NCBI GenBank assembly: GCA_029721435.1
Contig: CM056573.1
Coordinates: 73,536,001 to 73,600,000 of the forward strand
DNA length: 64,000 nt
DNA from: Gymnothorax reevesii
Taxonomy: Eukaryota > Chordata > Actinopteri > Anguilliformes > Muraenidae
Direction of reading: 5' to 3'
A program made the translations under genes and the position numbers. The notes beneath the pieces are model-generated. The model was not told the origin of the DNA. It worked only from the letters and a program-made list of their open reading frames with translations, and ran no database searches. Shown one piece after another: positions 11,210-23,727 of the stretch (positions within the stretch are counted from its first letter, which is position 1; the number at the start of each line of letters is the position of its first letter).

Positions 11210-11329
11210 GAAAGGTGCTCCAAAACACAAAAGCTGCTGATCACATAACGGGGATGGCGGACACCTTAGAGCAGAGATAACACGTTCACTAACAAAACTC
11301 TAAAGGACTTCAGGATGAAGATTACCTCC

Positions 11330-11477
11330 AAAGGCCATGTTGACCTGTCACTGGCTTCAGCAGAATAAAGTGAAGGTTCTGGAGTGGCCATCCCAGTCTC
11401 CTGACCTCAGTATCATTGAGCCACTCTGGGGAGATCTCAAACGTGCAGTTCATGCCAGACAGCCTAAGAATCTACAG
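11330..11477 (+). pseudogene. Tc1-like transposase, left piece
   Basis: The open frame reads CHWLQQNKVKVLEWPSQSPD and then LSIIEPLWGDLKR, the end of the Tc1 DD34E catalytic domain with the third acidic residue in IIEPLWG. The frame is cut at 11477 by the 8.3-kb transposon and resumes at 19820. The N-terminal and first catalytic regions are missing. Confidence 0.85.
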
Positions 11478-14400
11478 CAGGGGTCACCAACCCTGTTCCT
11501 GGAGATCTACCATCCTGTGGATTGTTACTCCAACCTTAGAGGAGTTGAGTCATGTGAACTGCACATGCTCAGAACTTTGAAAACTGTTCATCCTAACAAG
11601 AAATCAAAATCAAGGCGATCGTGACTTATCTTCCAAAAATCCGTTTCCATCGGCGCTCTACATTCTTCAATTTCTTGTACATACATATTTTTTAGTTCCT
11701 TGAACATAGGGCTTTTGTTTTGGGTATTTTTTGTTCGGTATAAGTCGAGGAACTAGAAGTTTTTGCGTCCTCTCGATGGATGTCCTCTCGAGGAGGGAAG
11801 CAGTACGGCAGCGACCGTAAACACTTGTCTCCAGGAAGCTTTATCAGGAGCACAGAGAAGAGAGAAGGCTACAGGAAAGCATGGTCTAAGAATCATGGGC
11901 GACTATACGTGCGGCAGGATATTCTTGATACCTTCAAAGCGCTGAAGTCAAAGTGTGTGTACTCGACGGACACGGCCTTCATCCAGCATTTGTTGTCGCT
12001 CGAAATGAGAAGACAAAAAAGGTACAATAGTCTCTATATCTTTAGTAGGTATCGATTAGTGATGACGCTAAAGCTTAGTTTTGTATTTCAACAGACTTAG
12101 TGCCAAGCAAGCGATCGTAAAAAGCGCCAGAAGTTCTCGTCTGCAAGAGGGAGCAAGCAAAGCGTCGAAAGCCAAAGGTGCGAATAATCTTCGGTTCTCA
12201 TCTCATGATGAATCCTCGTTTGGCTGATCGAGTTCGTTTGTGTTTTTTTCTTGCTGTATAGAAAGCAGACGGCAGTGTTACATGAAGGCGCTCGAATTTC
12301 TTTCCCCGGCCAACAAATATGTTTGAAAACAAGATCATTCGCATAGAAATCAGATACTTACCGAAAGTGGCGCGCTAGCACCAGCAATTCTGCCGTACAA
12401 AGCAAAAGGGCAGTAACTGCATATTTTGGCGAAAATGAGTTATTGTGTTTTTTACAACATTCAAAGCATTCTTTGTCATGTTACAAAATATCGAATCTCA
12501 AATGTATGTCGTTTTGCAGAAAATCGGTGGGTACAGTAACTGCAAAAAGTACTAGTAAAGCCAAGCAAAAGGGCAGTAAACGCCATTATTGTATTCTTGC
12601 CTTGTATCGTGTCAGTTACTGTCATTCTGTGTTGTATCACTTCACGTAATAATAACACTGTTGCTACCAGCGAAGTTACTGTGGCCATGGAGAACACTTA
12701 AGGCGCCAGATTTCGGATGCTCGCGGGACCCTTTTGACATGGCAAATTTATCAGAGACTTGGATTCAAAACGTCACCTCACTTTACTTCACACAAATTGC
12801 AATGGCAGAATCCAGAGGGAAAAGGATGGTGGAACTGGCATTAAAAAGAAAATATCCTGAGTATGGTAAGTAACAGCAACGATTGATTATGACTGATTAG
12901 AAACAAATAGCTAGTATAAGCTCTGACAGCTATCAGCTGTTTTCTGTCAGGTGATGTTCCTTGCCCCCTCCCACTCTCCACCCCGCCTCATCCAAAACTA
13001 TATAATCTCTTCGATCAGTGTCATGTTCGTGAATAGACCATCACTATTTATAATCCAACCAAATGGTGGAAAACTATTACAAACAAGTGCTGTCGCGACT
13101 CGCGAGACTCCAAACTTCAGAATACACTGCTGTCATTATAGCTCAGGCTTGCAGCCTGTGGTTAGCCAAGCAGCTGACATTATGAATAGCCACACAACAA
13201 GCACGCAAAACGCAACCTTGTAGCTTCTTCAGCTCCTTAAACACAACAAACAAAGGGTAGACTGAGTACAGTTGAGTATAGAGTACAGTTGAGACAACGG
13301 GGATATCTTTTGTTAACAACAAGACTCTGGTCTAATTTTTACCGTATGCGCATTAGCATCCTCTTTGACCATTGGAAAACCAATAGCCAGCGCAGATCCA
13401 AAGATATCGAGGGAAATGTGTTTTTGGCAGGTCAGATTTTGACTTCACCGTGGTCCTTCAACATTGAATATCTTATTACCCATAGGTAACTTCTTGATAT
13501 ACGTTATATAATTGCAAACGTGGGTCTGGGCTCTAAATTCAGGCATACTTCATGACATGTAAGATTTGAGACAATTTTACAATCTTGATAAACGTGCGAG
13601 ATGATCATGTGGGTACAGTTGGCACGCTAGCCTTTAAGGAGCTTGGTCTTCGAATAGACCAAGTCAAAATGCGTACTGTATTTAAGCATTTGCCATTTAG
13701 TGTGCTCTTACGCCCTCTTGAGACATGAAAAGAATTTTTCAGACATCATTTACACCTGAATTCAAATATTTTTCATAGTCTACATATCCACAGTGGCTTT
13801 TGACAGTAATACTTGTAAGCATAGATTATATTTTGTTTGGTTGGTTTCATCTAATTTAAAACACATGTATAAAGGATATAAATGTATTTACTATTCATTA
13901 CCAACATTTATTCTTTAGTGTTGGCCTAAATGACAACAGTATTTGGTCAGTGTACAGAAGGCTCTCCTTCATAAAATAATAATACATGCACATCCACATT
14001 CATGTAGATTCATGTTGTATGAAATGTTATTAATAAGTACAAAAAGTCAACTTATACAGAGAACTCCCCAAAAATGGACTCAAGAGAGTTTTGCATCTGA
14101 GCTCTTCAATTAGTTATTGTGAAAACTAATAGTTGTAACTACAGTTATCATTGTTATTTTGGCTAATGTTACATGCATTGTTGCTTTGCATGCATACCGC
14201 TAACATTCTGTATTTTTCATTCCAGCTGCACAGAATATTCCATCAAAGAGGGAGCGCATGGAGGAAACGTGGGTGGTTACGGACACCTTGTTGAACACCA
14301 GCTCTGAAAGCCTCAGCCTGCCTGATGATGATACAGACTTAGACTACGTCCCAACCCCATCCCATTCCCTGACACAGACTGAAGTGGAACCAACCCCATT

Positions 14401-14641
14401 CCATTCCCTGACAGAGACTGAAGTGGAACCAACTGAGGTACTGTGTACAGTTAGCAGTATTACTGTATTACATGTTGTTTACTGTTGTGGGCATAACCCC
14501 CTGTTTACAAATTGCTACAGGCATAGAATATATAGATTTATATTTATATTTATATTCATCTATAGGTAAAACACAGGTATAACATGTGCAACCCCCCCCC
14601 CCCCCCCGCATAGATCATCCCCTTTCCTCTTTTTTATTCTA

Positions 14642-16248
14642 CAAAACCCAAAACCACTGAAGTTGGCACGTTATGTAAATCTTAGATAAAAACAGAATAT
14701 AATGATTTGCAAATCCTTTTCAACTTATATTCAATTGAATACACTGCAAAGACAAGATGTTTAATGTTCAAACTGAGAAACTTTTTTTTAAATTTGCAAA
14801 TAATCATTAACTTAGAATTTAAAGGCAGCAACACATTGCAAAAAAGTTGGCACAGGGGCCTTTTTACCACTGTGTTACATCGCCTTTCCTTTTATCGACA
14901 CTCAGTAAATGTTTGGGAACTGAGGAGACCAATTTTTGAAGCTTTTCAGGTGGAACTCTTTCCCATTCTTGCTTGATGTACAGCTTAAGTTGTTCAACAG
15001 TCCGGGGTCTCAGTTGTCGTATTTTACGCTTCATAATGCACCACACATTTTCAATGGGAGACAGGTCTGGACTACAGGCAGGCCAGTATAGTACCCGCAC
15101 TCTTTTACTACAGAGCCATGCTGTTATAACACGTGCAGAATGTGGCTTGGCATTGTCTTGCTGAAATTAGCAGCGGCGTCCATGAAAAAGACGTTGCTTG
15201 GATGGCAACATATGTTGCTCCAAAACCTGTATGTACCTTTCAGCATTAATGGTGCCTTCACATATGTGTAAATTGCCCGTGCCTTGGGCACTAATATATC
15301 CCCATACCATCACAGATGCTGGCTTTTGAACTTTGCGCCTATAACAGTCCGGATGGTTCTTTTCCTCTTTGGTCCGGAGAACACAACGTCCACAGTTTCC
15401 AAAAACAATTTGAAATGTGAACTCGTCAGACCACAGAACACTTTTCCACATTGCATCTGTCCATCTTGGATGAGCTTGGGCCCAGCAAAGCCGGCGGCGT
15501 TTCTGGGTGCTGTTGATAAATGGCTTTCACTTTGCATTGTAGAGTTTTACTTTGCACTTGCAGATGTAGCGACGAACTGTAGTTACTGACAGTGGTATCT
15601 GAAGTGTTCCTCAGCCCATGTAAGGATGTCCTTTACACACTGATGTCGGTTTTTGATGCAGTACCGCCTGAGGGATCGAAGGTCACGGGGATTCAATGTT
15701 GGTTTTCGGCCTTATCGCTTACGTGCAGTGATTTCTCCGGATTCTCTGAACCTTTCAATTATATTACAGACCGTAGATGATGAAATCCCTAAATTTATTG
15801 CAATAGCTCATTGAGGAATGTTGTTTTTAAACTGTTCGACAATCAGCTCACGCATTTGTTCACTAAGTGGTGACCCTCGCCCCATCCTTGTTTGTGAATG
15901 ACTGAGCATTTCAGGGAAGCTGCTTTTATACCCAATCATGGCACCCACCTGTTCCCAATTAGCCCATTCACCTGTGGGATGTACCAAATAAGTGTTTGAT
16001 GTGCATTCCTCAACTCTCTCAGTCTTTTTTGCCACCTGTGCCAGCTTTTTTGAAACATGTTGCCGGCATCAAATTCCAAATGAGCTAATATTCGCAAAAA
16101 ATTACAAAGTTTACCTGTTCGAACATTAAGTAACTTGTCTTTGCAGTGTATTCAATTGAATACAGGTTGAAAAGGATTTGCAAATCATTGTATTCTGTTT
16201 TTATTTACAATTTACACAACGTGCCAACTTCACTGGTTTTGGGTTTTG
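14642..16248 (-). mobile_element. Tc1/mariner element inside an intron of the 8.3-kb transposon
   Basis: The ends are inverted repeats (CAAAACCCAAAACCACTGAA at left, its reverse complement at right) flanked by TA at 14640-14641 and 16249-16250. The length, 1607 bp, is normal for Tc1/mariner. Inner matches extend about 90 bases (TTTGCAAATCC motif on both sides). Confidence 0.92.
14864..16035 (-). pseudogene. Decayed mariner/Tc1-like transposase
   Basis: Read on the minus strand. The N-terminal part (16035-15808) has a helix-turn-helix-like stretch with LSEQMRELIVEQF. The catalytic part (15451-14864) shows WSDEFTF (first Asp), QQDNAKPHSAR (second Asp, just after a stop) and WPACSPDLSPIENVW (Glu). 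An in-frame stop is at 15167-15169 and the frame shifts between the N-terminal and catalytic parts near 15450. It would have cut and pasted the element; it is dead here. Confidence 0.88.
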
Positions 16249-16428
16249 TATTTTATTCTAGTCTCTCTCTTTTAAAATAGTATTTATTTATTTATTTTAC
16301 TCGTCTCTGTATATTTTAGATATCTCCTTCCACATGCATGTCTGCACTGAACAGCGAGCAGCTCTTATCTCACTTTGTATACGTATATTGCAGATTGTTC
16401 ATGTGTATAGTGACAATAAAAGGCATTC

Positions 16429-16451
16429 TATTCTATTCTATTCTATTCTAG
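16429..16451 (+). repeat. TTCTA pentamer run at an intron end
   Basis: A short ATTCT/TTCTA run follows AGTGACAATAAAAGGC, the look of the 3' tail of a non-LTR element. It forms the polypyrimidine tract and AG acceptor used before the large exon at 16452. Confidence 0.55.
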
Positions 16452-18074
16452 GAGGAAAGGCCACAGCCAGGTCCACCAATGAGGAAGCCATGTGGTGCCC
16501 AGTGTCGCAGAAAATGCACATATCAGAGAACAGACGGAGAGAGATATGGAGGCAATATTGGGACATGATGTACACACAGCGGAGAACATGGATGTTCCAC
16601 TCAGTCAGCTCACTGGAGACCAAGAGAGTTAGCACTGCAGGGAGTCGACGTGGACAAACTTTCAGCTACAGGCTACAAGATGAGAGAGTAGAGCCAAGAC
16701 GGGTCTGCAAGATCTTCTTCCTCTCAACACTGGGCTATCACCCAAAAAACGACAGTCTTGTTATGTCTATGATGGGCAAAACAACTAGCAAGCCACTGGC
16801 TCCACCTCAGGACCAGAGAAGAAGGCAGGCTGCGACAAATAAGCTGGATGTGAAATCATTACAGGACCATATAGAGTCTTTCCATCCTACAGTGAGCCAC
16901 TACAGAAGAGAACATGCCCCACATTGGCGGTACCTTCCTAGTGACATTACGATGAAAATGACGCATGACGATTATGTGGAGAAAGGAACACCTGTTCATA
17001 TGAGGTGTACAGGAAGGCTGTCAGGAAGAAGAAAATAAGCTTCACAAAACTTGGAGAGGAGGAGTGTAAGACTTGTTTACAACATGCCGAACATCAAAAA
17101 GCCCACACGGAGGAGATGGCGGATTGCCCGGAATGCCAAAGTTGGCAAAAACACAAGCAGTCTGCCCTGCAGAGTCGTCTCAGTTATAAGGAAGATGCAG
17201 AGACAAGCTGGCCTGAAGGCACCTCAGTCAGGAGTGCAGACCTCCAAAAAGTCATTATGTTACCACGTATGCCTGGAGTAAAGTCCTGAGTTTTTACGTG
17301 GCGTATTGTGGCATTCCACGAGACATTCACCTCTGTGGGGAAGGGGAAAAGCAAGAAAAATACCATCTCCGGCATGAAGGAGTAGCAGGGCGAAACGCTG
17401 CCGAAATAACATCTGCATACATGGCAGCATTGGAGAAAGAGAGGGATGCACGCCACATAATACTCTGGGTGGACAACTGCAGTGCGCAGAATAAAAATTG
17501 GTGCCTGCTCTCTTCACTTGTCACTCTAGTCAACAGTGAGATGACTTCACTGGAGGACCTGACCTTAAAGTACTTCGAGCCGGGCCACACCTTTATGAGC
17601 GTTGACAGTTTCCACCATGGGGTGGAGCAGCAGATATGGAAACGTCCAGGTGGTGTGGTCCACGATTTCGAGGACTTTGTCAGTGTTGTGGCAAATTCCA
17701 ATTCCAGGAAGGTGGATGTTGTCGTACTGCAGAATGCCAATGTTTTCAATTGGAAGGATGGCCATTCCACTTCAAAGATCAAAAAGGCAAAAGCACCAAA
17801 GCTTGCAGAGATGGCAGAAATTCAAGTGCGGCGTGGCACCAAGAGTCTTTTTTACAAGCGGTCTCATGTTGAGACCGAATTCACTGAAATGGACTTCCTA
17901 TTAAAAAAAATTGTCCCAACCATGCCCACTCTCATGCGACCACAGGACAGGGGAGTTGGCGAGGCCAAAAAGAGGGACATTATTGAAAAACTTTGTCCAC
18001 TCATGCCCCCAAACAGAAGGGGGTTCTGGCATTCCCTGCCTGTAATGGAGGGTGTTCTGGAGGATGAGGAGTAA

Positions 18075-19619
18075 TGAATTGAATGTTTTGTGTAAATTTT
18101 AATTTGTATAAATTTAAATTTATAGGCATGTTTCTTTGGAGTACTGTATAGTTGGTATTATGCAATCTGTTCCAGTTTATTGTTTGGAATTCAGCATTCC
18201 TGCTGTATCATTATTAAGTAGTCTGTGCAGCATCTTCTTTTGTTAGCAAAATTAATTACTAAACAGAAAAAAAGAGAAGCCTTTGTGTATTTAAATTAGT
18301 GTAGGCCTACTAATTCTACTTAACACTAGATTTGCTGCTGCTGGTCTCTCTCTCTCACGTGTATTGTTTGTATTGAGTGTGTTGTTTCATAATCCACTGA
18401 TTTCTGACAGTGTCAGTTCTGACAGTATATGTAATTATAATTATCAAATTAATATGAAATACGCTGATTTACTGATTTCTATTTATTCATGCATCATTTC
18501 ATGCTTCATTCAACAATGTTTTAAACTTCATTTTTCATATCCCAAATATTGCTCCCAAATATTCTTGAGAGTTGTTTGTTCTATGACTTAAATTATTATT
18601 AAATGATTATCATTTTTTGAAATGTATCCTTTGTATTCACTTCATCAATCACTTTTGTGTACAGGGGCTACGTGAAAAAGTTTGTTGAAATGCCATAGAC
18701 GAACAATGTCATACACAGTTACGAAGGGGCACTTGGCAAATTTTCTGCTCCATTTGGGTCCCCACCCAATATTTTGTGAATTCCTGTATTATATCACTGA
18801 AACAGATACTGAATTAGGCCTAGGTAAAATCATCAACATGTTAATTTTTGTTACATAATAGATTGAAAATCAACATAAACAACTATTTCGAAGCTAATGT
18901 TGTTTTTCAGTGAATCCAGGTTAATACTACTGTATATGTATTGTAGGTTATACAGATGCTTCAAACATTAATAAACACACACTAACTACGAATACACACC
19001 AAGTACACTCCCATAATTGGGTCATATTAAAAATAAACACCGCCCATTTGGCCCTTGATGTAGCTTAGAAATGTGATATATCTTTGTGACGCACAGTTTC
19101 AACACAGAACAATTTCTGAATGAAATATAAACACCTTAAAGGGTTAAATTATATGAGCTTTGGCATCCCTGTCTTGCAGGGAACAAATGGTTCCAATTAA
19201 TACAACTCAAATACAACAAAACCCTAGCTGTGACCGAAAAGGTTTTTGAAGAATATTGTTACTGCCTTTTTACTTTGTATGGAACTTTCGAAAGTGGGAG
19301 TGATACAAAGCAAAAATACAGAAACTGCAAAAAGGGGGTTAAAAAAAAGTTCATTAAAATTATTGATATCTGCAAAGAATTAGGTAATATGGAGTAACAA
19401 TACTGCCACATGTCCAATAATCTACCTACAACTACTTGGGCTGGACAACAAGATAACTTTGAGGTCATTTTTCTCAGTTTGGTGCTCTGCGCAGTTACTG
19501 CCTTTTTGCTTTGTAGGGCAGAATTGAAGTCATTCCTAATCTTATGCAGTCTTTATATTGTCCCGAGAGATTCACGTCCTGCGAGCTCTGTATCCTACGA
19601 GTCTCCGCACGTGTGAAAG
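18075..19619. other. 3' side of the 8.3-kb transposon, no further gene
   Basis: AT-rich sequence with only short unrelated open frames on either strand. It probably holds the 3' untranslated region of the DUF7869-like gene. I see no other element boundary. Confidence 0.5.
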
Positions 19620-19819
19620 CCTGTCTGTTTATCTGACTTGCATATGTCACCTCCCATTAACCGTGACACAGCTCCTTTAATTTGGCACAGCTGATCCCAC
19701 TAATCAGCTACTCAACAAGGTCCCTGGTTGTTGAATGAGATGTGCTTTGTTAAGGCAGCAGTAAAAACCAACAGGATGGTAGATCTCCAGGAACAGGGTT
19801 GGTGACCGCTGATCTACAG

Positions 19820-20190
19820 GAACTGGAGGCTTTTTGCAAAGAAGAATGGGGAGCTTTACCATCTGAGAGAATACAGAGCCTCATCCATGACTACAACAGA
19901 AGACTTCAAGCTGTCATTGATGTCAAAGGGGGAAATACACGGTATTAACAAGTGGGGTATGTAAACTTTTGATCGGGGTAATTTGGGTAGTTTCTGTTGT
20001 CATTATTTAATTACATTAATTTAATTATTTGATTTAAAAAGAGTAAACACAGTTGTTTCAAAATAAATGGCTTCACCCGACCACTAACCATGTGTGAAAG
20101 AAAGGTTTTTCTCTTATCATTCATTTTCTCAGAAAATTGGCCAAAAAATCATAAATTCTGCCAGGGTATGTAAACTTATGAGCACAACTG
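19820..20190 (+). mobile_element. Right half of the split Tc1-like element
   Basis: It continues the left piece (LEAFCKEEWGALPSERIQSL, then a stop) and ends with the terminal inverted repeat GGTATGTAAACTTATGAG and ACAACTG before TA at 20191-20192. The 5' terminal repeat of this Tc1 copy is not seen, so its left side was lost or truncated before the SINE. Confidence 0.88.
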
Positions 20191-20192
20191 TA

Positions 20193-20691
20193 TGTTCTGT
20201 GTGTCATTAGACCTGGTGAAAACACAATGTAACATGCTTACACACTACCAAATTAAAATCTGAAATACTCAGAAAATGTATGACACGATTAGTGTCACAA
20301 GATGGAAAGGAATTCATCAGCGACACCTGCCTATTTCACTTAAAAAAAGTACAAAATTCTACATGGTTCAGTCTACAATGGATGTTCGTTTCCACTAACA
20401 CCAGAAGAAATTCCTGGCCCACAACCTGAAACTCCATCATGCTCCTCAAGGTGGACAGTACAAAATAACAGTAAATATTGTCAATGTCTCATGTCTACCA
20501 CATAATAATCACTCCCACAACTTTCAGATGAAACAGCAACTACGTGAACATAAACTCAAAACGCCACCTTAAATACAAGCATAAGTCTATTTAGTCCATG
20601 GGCTACTAGGGGTCCACGTGCACATGAGGAAATGGAACATTCAGTTTTACCACAAGTTTATTCACACGCCCACTCGATTATACACTGTAGG
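20193..20691. other. No recognisable feature
   Basis: AT-rich with no open frame of note. A phrase near 20594 (TAGTCCATGGGCTACTAGGG) is a diverged match to 9135 and 10558. Confidence 0.5.
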
Positions 20692-22218
20692 CCAAGGTTA
20701 TTATAGTTAACGAAAACTAAGACTAAAACTAAAACTAGCTGTGAAAAAATAATTTAGTTAACTGAAATAAAAATAAAAATGTCAATTTTTCAAAAAACGA
20801 AAACTAAATAAAAACTACAATGGACAATACAAAACTAACTAAAACTAAACTGAATAGCAGATACAAATTAGCTTCGTTTTCATTGATAGTTTCGTTTTCT
20901 CCCTCGATTACTGTCCTGTTCAGTCAGAGTTAAACGGTTGCTTCCAGAGGGGGGCAGCATAGCGGCTATTAGCTGCCGTAGTTGCTGCAGGCGTCAGCCG
21001 AAGATGATGCTTCACGTGCACAATTCAGCCAAAAGGGTCTAGCTGCAAACGCACGGAGGAGAGGAGCTCCTCTACTTCTCTAATTCAGCGCCGTCATAAG
21101 GGCTCACAGTCCATTGGGGCCCACAAAACCCACAGTAGACGCCATGACAAAATTATTTTGCATAAATTTACCTAATATTAATACTGATGCATCAGAGTTT
21201 AAACAAAGCCATTAAGGCATGCAATATTGATGAAATACATTTCAGTAACCCCCTTCTTTAAAAATGGTTCAATCCATGCTTCATGCTCGTATTGGAATAT
21301 TGTGTGTGTGTTTTTGCTGGCGTGGTCGCGAACTAAGGCAGCAAACAGGGATCACCGTCCTTGCGAAGATGATGTCCAAGAGCAAACAAACAAACGCACA
21401 CAAATCTGGACGCCAGAAAAGACTAGAGAGGACAGGAAGAGCAAAGCAGGGGTCCAGAACATTACAAAATTCTTTTCAAAGAGAGGTGAGAGTATTAAAC
21501 TAGCTTGCCATGTTAGCTGTTCAGGCTGGCTGTTCAGCTGCTAACGTTACGTTAATGTAACATGCAGTCAGCTGAGTAAATAATCGCCTGACAAGAATAA
21601 CATGACTCAGTTATTAACGGTATCATCTACAGAAAAGATGGGTAAGGTTATCATTCGCCAGCCATCATAATATGCCGTCAAAAAATTTGGTAGCAGCAGC
21701 CTAGGACACGTTCCTACGTTCTTATGAGTGGTTACTGCATACTCAGCTCTCTCTAGCTGTAATTGACTGTGCACGCTAGGTTTGGCTAGCGAACTACATG
21801 TAGTCAGTGTGGTAACCTTAGGTGTAACTTAAATAAACGCTTGTCAAGGCTGACATTACTTTTACCTTAATTGTTTGCTAAAACTAAACTGCTACTTTAG
21901 CCTGTTGACATAAGTCTTGCTCACGCGGGGGGTAATTTTACAGAGCTTGCCCTCCTCCTAACAATAGCAAAATGAAGCTGGGTGCTTAGAGCTATGGTGC
22001 TGAGAGGCCCATTTAGATCCTGTTTATTCCAAGACTCGGTAGGTTAGTTCTTCATCAGTTGTTCCATGGAACATAACCATAAATGTTTACGAAAGTGATA
22101 TGAAATGGAACAATTAAATCTTTATGCACTGCTACTTTAGAATCAGCTGTAGTCACTTCATCTGAACCTGACCCAGCAATAGATCCTCACCACCAGCAGT
22201 CTGAATATGTTTTTGATG
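20692..22218 (+). pseudogene. hAT-like element 5' end and first exons
   Basis: The AGGTTATTATAGTTAACG start with an ACTAAAACTAAAAC tract is the look of a common fish hAT terminal repeat. Downstream, an exon at 21369-21485 opens MMSKSKQTNAHKSGRQKRLE and continues, after a one-base frame change, as QNITKFFSKR before GTGAGT. This basic plus ITKFF pattern is the usual N-terminus of ZMYM1-like hAT transposases. A second exon is 22141-22218 with AG and GTGAGT borders. The zinc-finger and catalytic parts were not found downstream, so it is truncated. Confidence 0.55.
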
Positions 22219-22979
22219 GTGAGTAAATTAGTGAATTAGACAACTAGCAATTCATAATTCACGTATTGATACTCTCTTTGTTGAGTGGTTAATTTTAAAA
22301 AAGGAAAAATTGGGTGTATTGCATTAGGCACTGTCAAGAACACTGAGAAACAGAAAAATAATGTATAACATCATGATATATTGTTCTTAAAGAATGGCAA
22401 TGAAATGTTGGGGGCGGGGGCCCACACCGATATTCTGTCAGGGGTCCCAGAATTCCAAGCAACTGCCTTGCGCACAGTGAAGAAGATGGTTAGCAAAGGC
22501 CTATCTCGTTCATGGTAACGCAAAAGTGCATCAGCTACTCCTTTTCAACGGCATTGAAACACCTCCTAAATTTACTTTCACTTTAGTTTAGCTCACTTTA
22601 ATATTCCTCTCAAATGTCCTGCACCATTCAGACAGATACTGAAGGAGTAGCAAGCAGAGGCATTTCAGATATATCATCATGCCTCTGTCCCAATGCAGTC
22701 TTTGAGTGTAGCTGGCGCTTGCGTCTGTTACAGCTACTTAGTGTCCATGGTGATGATCAGCGATTCTGGGCTCGATCACTGGGTCTATTTCAGGTGGACA
22801 TGTGCGCACTCAGCAGGATTAGCTGCAGCTGGCTAGAATTAGCAGATCCTCCTGCCCCCGGTTCTGCCCTCATGGAATTAATTAAGCCAGTTGCACATTG
22901 TTTGGGATTTGGTAATGCTGGAAATGTCATTGATCCTGGATCTCAGGATTCTACTTCTTTGGAACAGGCCCCAGGGCAG
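22219..22979. other. Unassigned, one 123-codon open frame
   Basis: An open frame (22614-22985, plus) has no motif I recognise. It ends where an LTR fragment begins. It could be an exon of the hAT-like unit or chance. Confidence 0.3.
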
Positions 22980-22981
22980 AA

Positions 22982-23335
22982 TTAGTCATATTAGTAAACA
23001 GTGCTATCTACACACCTGATCAAAATACGTGAATGTTAGTTGGTTAGTTTATGTACAGACAAAGGTATGACCAATCCTAACTAAACAGCTTAGCAGTCAA
23101 TTAATATGATAATTTCAGGAAAGCGGGGAGGAAGGTTAAACGAGACTTGAAGGAAGTTCGTGAAATACTGAAAATCTTCTGAAATCACCCAAAGCGTGTC
23201 TGCATGCAGAGAGGGGAGTGCACTGGCATGAAAACACAAATCACATCAGACATTACAGGGGAGACCATGTGCAATGCAATAATGGAATGAATAAATAAAC
23301 ATGAAAAATAATAAATGCAGAATCGTAACTAACAA
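22982..23335 (+). repeat. LTR fragment related to the solo LTR at 45722-46686
   Basis: It aligns with bases about 46335-46686 of the solo LTR (shared phrases such as CACAAATCACATCAGACATT and GGGGAGTGCACTGGCA), including most of the 3' end. The 5' two-thirds of the LTR is missing. Confidence 0.8.
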
Positions 23336-23727
23336 AACTCCTCGATACTTTGAGCAAGCGAACATGGCAACCATATGAACTTTCAGACCAGCTACCATAT
23401 TCCTTAGCTGTTTTGCTGCAGAAAATCTTTGGGCTGATCTCTCCAAAATTGATCAAAGACTTAGTTTGGGACCAAAAGAGCCGATTGATTCAGTCTGACC
23501 CGATCACTTGCACTAGGCATTTTGATCACAAGGTACAAACTCAGTTCCAGAAGTTATTGTCCAGTCCACTAGACCCAGGTAGTGCCATGACTGACTAATT
23601 TCTCCCATGTAGAATTCCAGAACTGTGGCAGTCCACATATCTATTGCCTGCTCTGGATTGCAAATGCTTCAAGGATAGATGTTGATTCAGATGAAGATGT
23701 CATTCGGCCATTCTAGACAATGGTTGT

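Larger units (their letters stand above)
11780..18074 (+). pseudogene. DUF7869-like multi-exon candidate transposase gene
   Basis: Likely exons: 11780-12021 (start ATG; basic, GRLYVRQDILDTFKALK), 12095-12177, about 12739-12865 (ends before GTAAGT), 14226-14437 (acidic) and 16452-18074. The last exon has an N-terminal block with RRVCKIFFLSTLGYHPKND, a Cys/His cluster (EECKTCLQHAEHQKAH...CPECQSW) and a C-terminal core with WVDNCSAQNKNW (Asp at 17472) and PGHTFMSVDSFHHGVE (Asp at 17604). The latter correspond to conserved DNC.GQNKN and GHT.M..D..H motifs of uncharacterised animal proteins I recall as DUF7869, thought RNase H-like. The reading frame changes near 17000 and again before 17298, so this copy is decayed. 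The function as a transposase is inferred from its position between matching ends. Confidence 0.7.
11478..19811 (+). mobile_element. 8.3-kb DNA transposon with 8-bp target duplication, DUF7869-like gene
   Basis: The left end begins CAGGGGTCACCAACCCTG and the right end is its reverse complement, matching over 41 bases with one difference (fourth base). Both sides carry ATCTACAG (11470-11477 and 19812-19819), an 8-bp duplication of the Tc1-like host sequence. Removing the element and one copy rejoins the Tc1 reading frame, which proves insertion. Inside is a multi-exon gene resembling DUF7869 proteins. The 8-bp duplication and CAGGG ends are hAT-like, but the encoded protein is not a classic hAT transposase. 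A 1.6-kb mariner-type copy sits in an intron. Confidence 0.92.

Noticed and set aside
22614..22985. 123-codon gene
   Set aside because: No motif, no start or splice context, and it runs up to an LTR fragment; kept only as unassigned.
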